A stretch of 64,000 bases of DNA from Varanus komodoensis (GCF_004798865.1 NW_025335505.1:24046274-24110273); one strand, 5' to 3'; positions 24,196-37,083 are shown, numbered from the stretch's first letter. The notes: generated from the sequence alone by a model not told the origin. Program-made: numbers and translations.

Positions 24196-25565
24196 AGTGA
24201 AACTGCACAGGAGTTTTTCACAGATCAAACACTTTCCTTTTCTGAAGAAATAGTCCCTGTAGCTAAATTATTTAACATTGTTACTGGGCCCTCAGATTTA
24301 TTTTTAGAAAACATGTGTATACATGCAGTTAAGTATATAGGGTTGTCAACAGGGTAATATAGGTATAACCATGGTTCTCTGCACACATGCTTGCAAATCA
24401 GATACATGTTCCCTTCCTTCGCCATCCTCCTCCTCAGAGAAATCCCCTTCCAGCCCTTGCTCACAACATGATTTAATGTTGTTTTATGAATTTATTTCAG
24501 GTTCCTATCTGCTGTGTTTCGATAAAAGCCTTGCAAATCAGTTTACATTAAAACATGCACTGACACAAACCACAGTTAATGTAAACCATAATTTCCCCAT
24601 AAACCTAAGATTCTAATCCAGGATTCTAATGTGTAAATCATGGTTGCATTGCACTACCCATGGTTCATCTTACTGCAAAAGCAATGGAAAAGGATGGTTA
24701 ATATTGGGAGGGAAGCAGCTCTGCAAAAGGAAAAAAAAGCACATAGATCATCAAGACGAGTTCCTGATTTGCAAAGCATGTTTTTCAGGGAACCAGGAAT
24801 CAGGGATATTTCATTCACGGTACTGTACATATGAACACTCCCTGTCTTGCTTTTCTTTCACCCTTCCTAAAACACTGGTTGTACCAAAAGACTCGTGACA
24901 GGTTTGGACTGGAGAAGTTACTGCTTTACATTTGTTTTGATATCCTTGCATGCTGCCTTCAAAAACTGAAAGGGCTACAAACTGTATAGATTGTCAAAGT
25001 GAAGATAACACATGGCTCTGTTACACTGCTTATACAAATTTCAGGAATAAATGATTGACTTTTATAAAGTTCGCACAGAAGGAAAGCCTATCTGTGTAAG
25101 AAAGATAAATGGAGTCTTCTGAGACTTTTAAGACTGACCTGCTTATTATGGCACAAGATTTCATCAGATCCATGGAATGTCATCCTGAGCTGATACATGT
25201 ACTCATATGGGTGTACAAAGGGGGGAAATGTTAGACCACCTGGCACTGCTAAGTTAACAAGCACCTGTGTGGAATAAAACCTATTACCATAATTGAAGCC
25301 ACATATGAAAGATTTGAACACTGTGATAAATGTAAATTCAATAAAGATATACTGGATTACACTGAGGTAGCTGTTAAGAGAACACATGTTCTTAAGGTTA
25401 GATTTTTTTTTTAAACTTAAGCACTGGATTTTTTATATTCACCCTACTATGTGAAATAAAATGTAAGGGTATTCAGATTTTTTAAATCATGTGAATTATT
25501 CCTTTGGCCTTGTTGCTTTCTTTTTACATGTTAATTAAAGGCTGGTTTCCTATTTTTCATTGTAG

Positions 25566-25613
25566 AGCACATATGGGAATATTTCTTTGCATTGTTGCCG
25601 TATCTATGATCAG
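25566..25613 (+). pseudogene. TPMT: TPMT relic of human exon 6
   Basis: Acceptor ttcattgtag, donor gtaaga. It reads STYGNISLHCCRIYDQ, against human SSSGNISLYCCSIFDLPR. Length is 48 bases against 53 in human as I recall it. The difference is a 5-base loss just before the final AG (human GATCTTCCCAG, here GATCAG), which shifts the frame into the next exon. Confidence 0.8.
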
Positions 25614-25834
25614 GTAAGAAAAGAATGGTGCTTCTGATGTTTTTTCAATTGCATTTGCTAAAGTTAAGCTCTATCTGGTCTGATCCCAGCAAAGTTTTCC
25701 TGAGAAATAATGGCAATAGTTCAAAATATGCTCTGTTTCCAGCATTTAACCTTTTTATTTTCCCATTATTTTAAATGTTAAGAGTGTTTTAAGATTAGAT
25801 TTTATTCATTGTAATTTTTGATGCTGTATCTTAT

Positions 25835-25917
25835 TTATTTTATTATATCACTACCCTGAGACATTGTGAAAGGCGGGATATAAAAGCTTTAAATAAAATA
25901 ATTAAATAAAATAATTT
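25835..25917 (+). mobile_element. LINE 3' tail fragment
   Basis: Short remnant with the 3' signature ctaccctgagacattgtgaa, then ggcgggatataaa and an AAATA tail. It is the same kind of 3' end as the LINE at 20,529. Confidence 0.55.
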
Positions 25918-27135
25918 AGACCTGAGTGCCCTTTCTGGTGAACTCAACAGACAAGTGGGAGATATGGGCAGGTTCCCTGAAGCTATGAAGTTTGCAAGGA
26001 GAGCAAACCTTTAGTGAAAAGCCCTAAGGGCAAACCCTCCTCCTCTTCATCAAGCTTTGAGAACAAGGAGTGCTCAAGGACAACAGAATGGTGACTAGCC
26101 AGGGGGAATGGATTCCAGCATCATGGCAGCAAGCATATTTGGGTGATACAGTGGCCAGGAGCATTCCCCACTGCAGCATGTCCTTGCTGGTTTGGTTGTA
26201 AATTCTGTTCCCCATTCTCACTGGTCAGTCTGTGATTCAGCCCCTTTCAGGCTAGACTTTCTACAACTACGGAAAGTCAGCACCAAAGCCTACTTTTCCA
26301 TTAGAAATGTTGCCTGGTTTCTGAAGTGCAGTCATTGATACTGATTTTAGAAGTTTCAAAGTTTAAAAAAAATTCAGGACTACAAATACCTGTTTGAAAT
26401 GTAAATCGGGGGCTTGAGTTACACATGCATGTCTTACTACTTGATGACAGGTGAAGGATGAATCTTCTTGGTGTTGTATCCAAGGAAAGAAGCAGAATAA
26501 AATACATGAACAGTAGAACTGGCAACTAGGACTAAAATTAAGGAGATATCATTGCTACTTTTTGGCTGCTTTTGTTCATGTAGGTATAATCCTAGCTCTT
26601 AAAGGAGCAGTGCATACAAAATCACTAAGTTGTTTTGAAAGGTATTTGAGATGTTATGGTATGATATTCACAAAACCGGCATAGAACAATTTTCTATGTT
26701 CTATTTTTGCGATGGCTGTTTCATCCATGCATGTGTTGAAACCCTGAAATTACCAAGTATTCAACATAGACATGTGAATTCACCCTAATATCCATGACAG
26801 TAAGTGTGTAATATTCTGCATAGGCCAGAATTCAAATTGCAACTTTTGCTCACAGTAGGGACTTGTGCTAGCCAAATGGAACATGGCTTTGACCCTTTTC
26901 TTTGAATGTTTAATCCTTATTCTGGGCCACGGACCTGTTTATAAAAGTTCTCTTTATTTCAAAAGCTACTTGCAATACAGCATTGGCAGCATCTGCTTGA
27001 GGGAGAATTGTCACATTTTTCACAGTTCTTTTCCCCCTGGCCTAAGTGTTCATACTCAAGAAAGATGGCCCTCTTCCAGCTCATGAGACAAATTCCATTT
27101 ACGAGAAGGTGTGTGTGTGGGGGTGTGTGTGGTTT

Positions 27136-27139
<4 letters not shown>

Positions 27140-27170
<31 letters not shown>
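27140..27170. repeat. (GT)n microsatellite
   Basis: About 15 GT units, preceded by a looser GT/GGT tract from 27,108, between relic TPMT exons 6 and 7. Confidence 0.95.
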
Positions 27171-27173
<3 letters not shown>

Positions 27174-27709
27174 GAGGGGGACATTCCTGTGGACAGGGCC
27201 AAAAGCAAATTTTAGTTAATTTCAGGAGAGACATTTCAACTTTCCTTGGTGCAGGCTAAGTCCAGGAACCTCCCATAAAATTGATGGTGAGGGGAAAGAG
27301 GGTAGAGCCAGAGGAGGGGTGTGGATCATTCTGGAAAACCCTGAAGGGCCAGATTTGGTCCACAGGCTGAAAGTTGAACACCCCTCACTTACATATTGTG
27401 TTCTGTGTTTTCTGTGCCATGAATACTGGTATTTTATGCATTTAACACTAGATGCATGTACATGCAACACAAAAATAGTATTGGTGCTACTTTTAGCATA
27501 ATACTTATTGTCTTCAGTGGTGCAGAATGTTCTGCACAAGTATTTCAGCTGAATCATTTGTGGAGTGGTATTGCTCAAGCGGACTGAGGAGATATGTGCA
27601 GTAATCTTGAAAGCCTTTGCTTCTTTAATGGAGTATCTCCTTTTCATGTCTCATAGAGTGGAACAAAATTATATACTTATTGATGTACAACTTTCCTTTT
27701 TCTCTCTAG

Positions 27710-27766
27710 CTCAGTTACTGGCAAGTTCGGTGGAGTTTGGGGCTGTTAAACCATGGAGAGAGAATG
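27710..27766 (+). pseudogene. TPMT: TPMT relic of human exon 7
   Basis: Acceptor tttctctctag, donor gtaaat. The left part reads VTGKFGGVWG (human NIGKFDMIWD) and the right part, in another frame, LNHGERM (human INPGDRK). The exon is 57 bases against 75 in human, with about 16 bases lost in the middle where human has DRGALVAI. Confidence 0.7.
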
Positions 27767-27925
27767 GTAAATGCAGTCCCAATATTGTATTTAATGTTAA
27801 CATGGAGACTGGATGTTCTTTGCCAAAGCCAGTGGCTGCAAAGGAATCTAAATGACAGAATTGCACTTTTACCATTGGGGTTATGTCTGGGTTGGTACCT
27901 GTGCATAATACCTGTCTGTCACTTG

Positions 27926-27990
27926 TCCAGTGAGGCTTCGGCGAATGGGGCGGCATAGACATTTTCTAAATAAAAAAATAAATAATAACT
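27926..27990 (+). mobile_element. LINE 3' tail fragment
   Basis: 3' signature gaggcttcggcgaatggggc, then ggcatagac and an A-rich AAATA tail, close to the copies at 21,730 and 49,150. It follows the decayed TPMT exon 7. Confidence 0.6.
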
Positions 27991-29700
27991 AAAAAATTGT
28001 ATGCCACCCATGCTGGGAAGCTCACAATCACAAAATTATCATCTAGGTAAAGGCATTGTGTGGTGAATGAGCTGGTTTCCATGTTGGAAATAAACTTTCT
28101 TACGTTTTTGACTTCCTAGTTTCTCCTATGGAGATGTAAGTTGTCATTCTGATGTCATTCCATTTCCTATGTGTTCTTAAGGTTAGGGTTCTGCTATTGT
28201 TCCGTTGTGTTGTATCATAGATATTTTGATCTGAATTTGAAATTATTAAACTATATTAGTGCACCCATTCCTATCTTCTTCCTGTATTTGGTTAATCCCA
28301 CAGAATATTTACCAAGATTGCCATCTCCTCTTTCTTGGGGATCAATCCCTTCTAGGCAGGAATTTCACTGCTAGTTTTTAATGAAAGCTTATCTTAGCCA
28401 CAAATTGATCACCAAATTACCAATGAGCACATTTTGCTTTCCAGTACCTCCAATGGCTTTTCGTAGGTTGCGTCCACTGTTCCAGCATGCCTCAGCAACT
28501 CCCAATTCCTGTTTGGATGCTTCCCTTTCCTTCCTATGGCCTCTTTCCAAAAATGAACCGTACCCAAGAAGGATGATTCAATCAAAGAAAAGTATCCATC
28601 ATAACAGCACTAGTCATGAGCCATCTTTATAATTGAATATACCTTTCTATGAGAATTGAAAATCAGCACTCTAGCATTAAAGGTAACTTGGGCTTGAACT
28701 GCGGATTCTTGCAAGAGGGACCAAGAACAATTCTGCTGGGAACAGCTTGCTCAAACTTGCTGCTCTCCAGCATCACCCTTTGAAGGTGGAAAGAGGTACT
28801 GCAATCTGTCAGCCCAGCTGTATCCAGTGTTCTAGAAAGCTCAGTGGGACTTGGCTGGCCTTATAAGACTCATGCCTTAGCCTTGTTTCCCAACTTGCGC
28901 AACTAGTCAGCCAGAACAGTTGCTCCATTGCTTCCTGAGGCTGTGCCCCTCTCCTTGCCCTCTTGTGGAACCTGTCTTGTCTGTAGCGGACATCACCTGC
29001 CTCTGGCACTTTGGAGCTTCAAATTGCTCCCTTTGGAACTTGCTCATCTTAGACTGTGTAACCTTCCTCTGGCCTCTTTAATATACACCTCTGGAAACTA
29101 TTAAAGGCCATTTGGAGCCTGAGCCCAAAATCCAAAGCCTCTCTCTCTCTCCCTGCTTCTGTTTATTACTAATTTACAAGAGGTATATCCTGCTCTAAAT
29201 TCTGTGGTGGAGATTTCAGAGGGTAGACAATTAAAAAGATTAAGCAGGTAAAAGAAAACAACATGCTAAACAAAATCAATAAAACCCTTGGCTTCCTGAA
29301 ATAAAGATGCTTTCAGGAGGTGCTGAATACAATAAATGTTGGTTCCTGCCTGACCTTCAGAGGCAGGGAATTTGAGAGAAACTGAGCCACTAAGCCGAAG
29401 TGAATAAACCAAATACTACAAAAAGACTGCAAATCTCTAGTGTAGTCTCTTCCAAAGGAAGTGAATTTGGACAGTACCGTCACTGGAAATACTTGTTGCT
29501 CTGAGAAGTGGGAATGTTTAATGGGATTAAAATCCAGTGGCCCTCGTCACAAGTTTCTTCTATGGCCATCCTATTTTTATCTTCTCTCTAAGTGCAAATT
29601 TGTATGCAGTGAGAAACTTACTCATTTGTGTTCTGTATGAAAAAGTATTAAAATGCACAGGTCAGTTTGACACAATGTTTGATTTCTTTTTTCTTTTTAG

Positions 29701-29786
29701 CTATGCCCTCTTGATGTTATCACTGATGAACAGGAAGTATTGATGTCTTCTAGTTACACTTGTACATGATGCAAGCAAACATAAAG
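29701..29786 (+). pseudogene. TPMT: TPMT relic of human exon 8, with an in-frame stop
   Basis: Acceptor ctttttag, donor gtaaga. The exon is exactly 86 bases with the same phase as human exon 8. It reads YALLMLSLMNRKY, stop (TGA), CLLVTLVHDASKHK, aligning with human YADTMFSLLGKKFQ and YLLCVLSYDPTKHP. The TGA stands at the human glutamine codon. Without it the exon would be whole. Confidence 0.82.
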
Positions 29787-31114
29787 GTAAGATATGGTGG
29801 TCAAACAATTAGGTGGATATTGTGAGAACCTAATAGATGGATCACCTAACCAGATTTCCCATCAAGAGCTGACCTTTCATTACTGCAGATAAATATGAAA
29901 TTGAGTCATGGGATAGGTCCAACATGAGATTACAGCAATGGTCCCTAAGCTTTTTGAGTCAGTGGACACATTTAACATTTCACACTCTCAAAAAATGGTT
30001 TCATGGAGGCATGGCTTGTCATAGAGCATTCATTTTCCAGAAGGCAAACTGGATGAGGCTTAAAAAATGGTAACCCACCCAAAAACTTCAGGACAAGGCA
30101 GAGGTAGCCCTGAGCTCCAAAATATTGAATAAAGATGGCACTGGAGAATAGCACTTCACTGGAGAGCAGCATGACAGCCTCCCAGTTCAGAGAAAAGCAT
30201 ATTTGAAACATCTTTTAAAATAAAATAAAAATCAGGAGAGACAGGGAGCCAGTCAGGTACAAAGATTCCATTGGACTGGAGAATTTAATCCAGGATTAAG
30301 AGGTTAACATGAGTTCCACAAGCTTGAAAAGATATGGTTCCCAAATGGACACATTGGTTCCCAGGATGAATTTGGCACTTATGGTTTTATAGTATTTATT
30401 CTTTTTGCTCTTTTTTGCCTGTCTTTCATCTCTAACCAGGCTTCCAAAGCAATGTGTAAAAATCCAGTTAAAATACAACATAGTGCAAAGGTGAGATCAA
30501 AACTAATTGGGTCACTAATGACTATCAGCACAAAAAATGCACAATAATGCACAAGTCAGTTGCAGGTGGGTGGATGGTCCAGCACTGATCATGGAACTCT
30601 GTCCTAAGTGTGGACTGGGATTTATGCATAAGGTGCAAGCCATTGCGGCAGACTTTCCTACAATATTGGCCTCTTCACCCTACACACTTACTGGTTTTGT
30701 AAATATATATGGCCCATCACCAGATTGAAATTAAACTTGTTACAAAACCCTGAAGGTACTGGAGAGACCAACTAAACCAAGGTTCTCAAAGTAAGCTTGG
30801 AGACACGTGTTTGGTTTGTATCTCACTTGCCAGGTTCTGTTTGTTTCATTCCAGGAGCACCTTTCTAAGTTCCTGGTTTGGAATTGAAAAGACTGTTTAG
30901 TGAGTCCAACTGTAATGCCGCTTTCATTTCTGTCAGTGTATTTGAGCATTCATGATGCAGGAACAAACTTGGCATTTGTGCAGCTGATAATGAACGGTGA
31001 TACTTTGTCCTGATATTTGCTTTCTAAACAGTACCTAGAATCAGTGCAGTCTGAAAATAGACACCAGAAATGTAATCAGAACCCTCAAAAATCATTACTT
31101 TTTCAAAGGTATCC

Positions 31115-31115
31115 C

Positions 31116-31146
<31 letters not shown>
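31115..31146. repeat. (GAT)n microsatellite
   Basis: About ten GAT units in intergenic DNA. The methionine run it encodes is an artefact. Confidence 0.95.
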
Positions 31147-31151
<5 letters not shown>

Positions 31152-32014
31152 GCAAGGGAAAAAACCTTGAACCTGTACTTTTAGCAAGCATCTCCAGTCT
31201 CCTTGTAGTCCAAGGTTACTTAGATCTGCTCTTATCTTCAAATGTATCAAAGTTCCTACCGTTACATAAATTTGGCATCCTTTATCTCACTTTTATCTAA
31301 TCACTTGAGACAATGTCTGCTCTGCACACTTCAGTATGTTGGTGCTGTTTCAGTTACTCCTGTCCACTTCCAGCTTGAGTAAACTGCTAATGCTAACAAG
31401 CCATAGCAGATATTTCTAAATGTTATTTTGAGATCAGGCTCAAAAGAATGAATCTACATGCAAACTGAAACAATTCAAATAGAGTTTGTCCTAACAGGTA
31501 ACCCTGCTACACATAAGCTTTTGGATATTGAAGCCCTTATAGGAGGGTGACCCATAAAGGACTGAATTTTTCTAGGCTGACTACATTCTTAAATAAAGTG
31601 GAAATAGAACAAGAGTAAAGAAATAAAAGCTTGTTCAAAAGCAGAAGGTCAACAGAGAGAGTGAGGAGTACTAAGGGAGAATTCAAAGGATAAGCATCCA
31701 GGCTGTCACAACAGAAGGCAGGATGAGATAAGAACCAAAACAGTTTTTCTCCTTGTGTTTGTTTTGTCTGATATATTTATAATCTTCCCCTTTCCATCAT
31801 GAATATCAAAGTGACATATGTAAGGTTCTCCGTCAGTCTTTCTTGTAGGGATGACCAGATCCAAAAGTACTCATGTTCAGAAAGCCACTACATCACGTGC
31901 CATGGCCTAGGGGACATATATTTGATGCTTTATACTACATCATACAAACAGAATAACTTCTGCATGTCTGAGAGAGGGTTAAGTGCTATTTCTTAATGTA
32001 ATCAAGTGATTTTC

Positions 32015-32368
32015 TTCTCTGTGGTGGCACCCACCTTTGGAATTCACGTCCTAGTGAAATTTGCCAGCCAACGTCTCTTCAATCTTTTCATCGCCAAATG
32101 AAAACATTCCTATTCCAGAATTATTTTGGTGATTAATTTGGTTTTAGTAACAGGTCTTGATTTTGCTGTCACCTTTTGTGAATTGAACCACAAGATCACA
32201 TTTATAAATTGATCTTTTAAATTACTTTATCTGGTTTTATTCTATTGTTTTATTGTTTCAACTTGAAATTGTAAGTTAACTAATTTTATTGATGTGCTTT
32301 TGATTGTTAGCTGCCTAGAGAACCTTTTTGGCTAAGGGTGTGGCATATAAATTAAATAAATAAGTAAT
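32015..32368 (+). mobile_element. LINE 3' end, CR1/L2 group, old copy
   Basis: Begins with tctctgtggtggcacccacc, the nucleotide counterpart of the FSVVAP motif near the LINE C terminus, and ends with gctgcctagagaaccttttt, then gtggcatataaattaaataaa. Heavily diverged. Confidence 0.6.
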
Positions 32369-33186
32369 CCTGCTCTAATAATGGCCAGTTGAGGAGGCTT
32401 CACACCCAACAGGAAAAACCCCTGATAGATATAATGCAGGATTTATCAAGCCGTCTCTGGAACTGTAACTTGTTGTTCAATTTTCCTTTCAGGCAAATAC
32501 TGCATTATTAAGTGTTTGAGAAAATGGATGGCTTATTAGAGCAACATAAGTAATACGGTATAGATTATTTATGGGAAGTAATATATATGCTCAGATTAAA
32601 AGAGTCAAGATGATACTCTAAACACACTCAGGGGATGGCAGTTTGGCTACACAAGAACTGAATGGATATTTGCACATTCGGAGTGGATATTTTATTTGAC
32701 CTCTAATATTTGTTTTTAAAATTTTCTGTGAATTTCCACATAAAATGCATTTTACATTTCTTGTTTTTGTTTCCTGATTATTTCCTTGAAATATACAAGG
32801 GAGGAGAGACTGACTCAGTGATTGCCTGGAATTCATTCGTACTCTGAAGGACTGTGGTTATTCTGTACCATCCCAGTTCCTCCTCCTTTCATTGAACATT
32901 CTGCAGTATTTATTGGGCAATGCAGTCAGAAAACAGAGGGTAACTTAGCAAGATCATTGGGTCTTGAAAATCCAGCATTGTCTAAATCTATGCCCACTCT
33001 TTCATTTTATGTATTTATGTTCTGCCTCATCCTAAAGCTTGATTTTCTCCCATAATTCGATTACATCTTCCTCTTAAAAATGCAAATCTGCAAACAGGTA
33101 AAATTAATAAAAATTAAACAGACAAACAAAACAGTACCACATGTAGTACCCAGCCCAGCAAAGCTCTTTATAAATAAAAATCAGAT

Positions 33187-33188
<2 letters not shown>

Positions 33189-33234
<46 letters not shown>
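33189..33234. repeat. (CA)n microsatellite
   Basis: About 23 CA units, the longest CA run in the window. Confidence 0.95.
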
Positions 33235-33236
<2 letters not shown>

Positions 33237-36200
33237 TCTCCACAGAAGGTCTTTCCACAAAAATTGGCTAGAGAAATTGGCTAGAATAGATTTGAATATA
33301 TTTACGGATTGCTATTTTAAAAAATAGGGGCTGATGTTTCTGATGATTGATGTTTTTTAGTTTCTATTTTTTAGTTTGTAGAAAATAATAATAAAATTTA
33401 CTCAGAAGGAGGAGGAGGAGGTCTTTCCACAATGCTGGTTCCATTATGGAAAAACTCCTGCTCCTTGCTGAGGTCGCTGTAACCTCACACAATCAAGGAA
33501 CATCCAGTCAGAATTTTATCACTGGAAGGAAGCAAGGAGTGTAGAGGAGACGGGGTGGATAAAAATCAAAAGAAATTCATTTAAATTGGATTTTTAAAAA
33601 ATATAAATTAGATTTTTTAAAAATAAAATGCTTTTTGAGGAAAAAATGATCTAAAGATAGTTTTCTATTTAAGATACAATATAGTCCAAAGGTTATTCAT
33701 CATGAAATACGGATTAGTTTTTAATTATGTAGCATGAGGCTGTATATTCATGCAATGTTTAATTTTTTTGGTAAACTAATTCCATTCATCCATTTACAGT
33801 GAGTTTTCTGTAAGATTATTGGGCAGTTTTTCTATCTAGAAGATATTATCACGGATGCCTGGTTTTACAGTTCTCAGAACTGAATCTGTGTTTGCAGAGA
33901 TCACATGCCTCTTCTTCACAGCAAAAAATATTATAAAATAAACATACAGAATGGAGGAAGACGATCTTATCCCGTTGTTCCTTTGCAAATCTATGTACAT
34001 AGTATCAACACCTTACCTCTTAAGTGCTGAGTTTCAAAAAATTCAATGAATGGAAGAAGATTGTTGGGAGTAGAAGAGATCTGCACAAGAAGCTACCTGT
34101 GAGAAGGGAAGAGCAAGCAGTAAAAATTAAAGTGACTGACTGGTGATTTAAATTGTGATTTAAATCAAATCCACTCTTATGGGAGAAGCTATCCCATGTC
34201 TAAACAGGTCTTCAGACTTGATGGATTTAAAGGATAGAACCATGCTTTGCATTGAGCTTTGACTTTGCAATGCAACATTTACAATTTCTGATTGTAAACT
34301 GCTGTGAGGACATTTTCCAGTTGGAGAGAATACACGTTTAATAAACACACTGCAAAATAAGTTGCATATTCTCCAACCTCTCCATGGCCTCCAAGAAGAG
34401 GGTAACTGTATTTTGCAAATGCTGAAGCTCCAAGGGTAGCTCCACATAAAGTACATTACAATCACACCCTGGATACCGCTGCCACCTGTGCATCCAGTTG
34501 CAGCATCAAATCCAGGAACTTTTTCTAGCAGGGAAGTAAGCCCACAAGTTACATCACCCCTCTTAGAGCATCAAGATTTCCCATCAACTTCTCTGGTCTG
34601 CCAGCAGCTTCCCAGCCTCAGCCTTTTCTACCCAATCCTTGAAACACTGGGAGGGTACAGCAGCTCTCTTACAGGTATTGTGTTGTCCCAGATAGCTACT
34701 GTTCATATAAAGGGACAAATTAGATAAAATGGAAATGGGAGTGAAGGTCACTCCTGCCTATGCATCCTCATCCACTTGGCTATTTCCTCCAAGCCCTATT
34801 TCATGCTGAAGCAGTAACATCCAGCCTTGTATTTCAAGGGTATTGAAATCCAGTCACAATTTTCAAAGATTGCCTTGGCCATTGGAGCAGTAATGGTTAT
34901 TACTGTTTTTGCAGTTGTCATCTGCCTCTGGCATCTTGAGTGTGTTTGCACATCAAAATGATGGATTCAGCTGTGACATTTTTCTCAAGTTCATCAAAGA
35001 TGTGTTGAAAACATAGTATGCAGTGATTCATTCTCCCCATTTTTCAAATGCAAAGAAGCTTTCAGAGGGTCTGTATCATTTAACGGAAATACTGAAAGGT
35101 TGCATTGGCTTTATGTTTTGCTTTATAGTATGAATCTGCAATAGTAATAGTAATTTGCAATTGTACTGGTTAAGCAGGTACCTTGATTGACAATATTAGT
35201 TTTGAAACAGCATCAGTTCCCTGAAATAAACTAAAGAATTTCCTAACCCCTGTGCATCATCAAAATAGCCAGGAAACCAGCAACATTGAGAGTCCGCAAG
35301 TAAATTACTGACAAAGCAGTGGGAAAATTTATACTTCAGTAATTTCTGATGGTAGCATAATGCTTGGCAGATTCAGCCTGTGAATTGTAGGATACAGTCT
35401 GAGCAAAGGGAAAAACAGCCTACAGAAAACTTCATTTGTTTCCTTGGGTTTACACATGCCAATTCATTGGTTGTTTAAGCTATGAAGTGGTGAGGCCAGA
35501 AGCAGAAGAGAAGTACACCGAGAAGTATATGATGAGTAATTATTTTATTAGTTATTTATTACGTGGATTGCTTACCCCTAAAGAATCCAGAGTACTACAT
35601 TTGGACTCATATCACAGAGGCATTCCTGGGTTGTTGATTAAAATTGATTCAGAAATGGAGGCAGCGAATGTGTGTGAGTCAACGTGCTTACAGCCTTATT
35701 TGCAGTCCCAACAACTTGGGATTTAAACAATCACATAACTCATAAATTTGCTTAGTCGATTTGTTTTCCCCTGTTCTACATAAGGGAGTCCCAGGTTGTC
35801 TTTAAAACTATCCATAACAAACTATACAGTCCCTTTCTGCAGGCTTCCAATCTAAGAGTCTTGACACAGAAGGAAAAAAGAAGATGAGAGAGGAGGAAAA
35901 CAAGTAAACACAGGGACAAGTTTTTAATATAACGCTCTCAAAATGACCAGCTGGAATAGTACAGTTCAGAAAGAGGGGGAACTAAAAGCTGGTGGTCTCA
36001 CAGCAGATCCCTAAACTCAAAAAATGTGATGCATGTTCTGCATGGACCTGCAGCCAGACAAGTCTTTCTGATGTGCCTGAGTGTTTAGGTGCGTCATTTG
36101 CCCCTGCACTTCATTTCAGGAAACATTCTTAAAAGCAAGATGCCTCCACAGTAAACATGAGCTATATAAAAGAGTGCAGATGTGATGCACATAGCCAGTC

Positions 36201-36959
36201 ATTCTGCCTTTGTGTCACTGAGTCATCACTGAAAACAGTAGAACAGTGAAATCATGTAAACATGTGTGCTGACAAGAGATGATGAGTTCAATTGTCTCTT
36301 ATGTCAGAATGGTTGGTGCAATTCATTAGCTGAGTTGTCATCTCGACCTGCTCTACTACATCCGTGAGTCTTTCACTGTGCTTAAGCAGCTGGTCCCTCT
36401 GTTCCTGTCACTCTGTGCCCTTATTCGAAGACTCTCTACTGGGAAGAAAATCCTGCAGCTGAGGAAACGGCTGCTGCCACATGAACTCCTCCTTTTGCTC
36501 TGGGGAAATTGAGAGGCAAGAGCAAAGAGAAACAGCTGGCGATTTATGAAACAACCCTCCCTACCACCAGTTTTTATATTTTATGTGGGCTCTTTTTATG
36601 GGAAAAATATGGAACTTTGCTCAAGGGTGGGGTGATGGTAATGCTATTTTTTACAGTTTGGGCATGAATAAGAAGATGCCATGTTATGAAGGCACCTAGG
36701 CAAAAAATGAAAATAGCAGTCTTGCCCAAGGGAAAGATATAGAATTTCTGAACTTTCTGAGAGCTTCTGATTGGCCACTGTAAGAAATAGGATGCTGGAC
36801 TGGATAGGCCCTCAGTGTGGTCTGGCAGGGCCTTAACAACATATAGACTTAATGTGGATCGGGGCAACTAGGACTTTTCCACTGAGAATGGCCAAGCTTC
36901 TCAAAAGAAAAGCAGACTTGATAAATGAAAAGATATGTGGACTAACCCAGAGTCATTTC

Positions 36960-37083
36960 TTATACTCCCCAGATGTTTTGGGCAACAGCTTCCAGTATTC
37001 CTGACCATTGGTCATCTTGACAGGATCTGAAAAGATAGGATGTCCAAACCATTTGGATGTCACCGTGTTGGGAAAGTCTGCCT
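36960..37083. repeat. Short hAT-like MITE, diverged copy
   Basis: Contains ccccagatgttttgggcaac, agtattcctgaccattggtc and a right end gtgttgggaaagtctg that fits the family ends. Confidence 0.5.

Larger units (their letters stand above)
21943..29786 (+). pseudogene. TPMT: TPMT (thiopurine S-methyltransferase), decayed gene remnant
   Basis: TPMT is a cytosolic SAM-dependent methyltransferase of aromatic and heterocyclic thiols. Four exon relics lie in order on the plus strand between KDM1B and NHLRC1, exactly where TPMT belongs: 21943 to about 22079 (human exon 3), 25566-25613 (exon 6), 27710-27766 (exon 7) and 29701-29786 (exon 8). Each has a plausible acceptor and donor and a matching peptide, but each is damaged: a one-base frame slip, a 5-base loss, a loss of about 18 bases, and an in-frame TGA. 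Human exons 4, 5, 9 and 10, which carry much of the SAM site and the C terminus, were not found. No intact reading is possible, so I call a unitary pseudogene. Assembly errors could explain one lesion but hardly all of them. Confidence 0.8.

Noticed and set aside
30661-30800. ggcccatcaccag considered as TPMT exon 9 (human GPPFYVPHAE)
   Set aside because: Only a few residues agree and no acceptor and donor pair fits.
31118-31300. Open frame starting with a run of methionines
   Set aside because: It is a (GAT)n microsatellite read in one frame.
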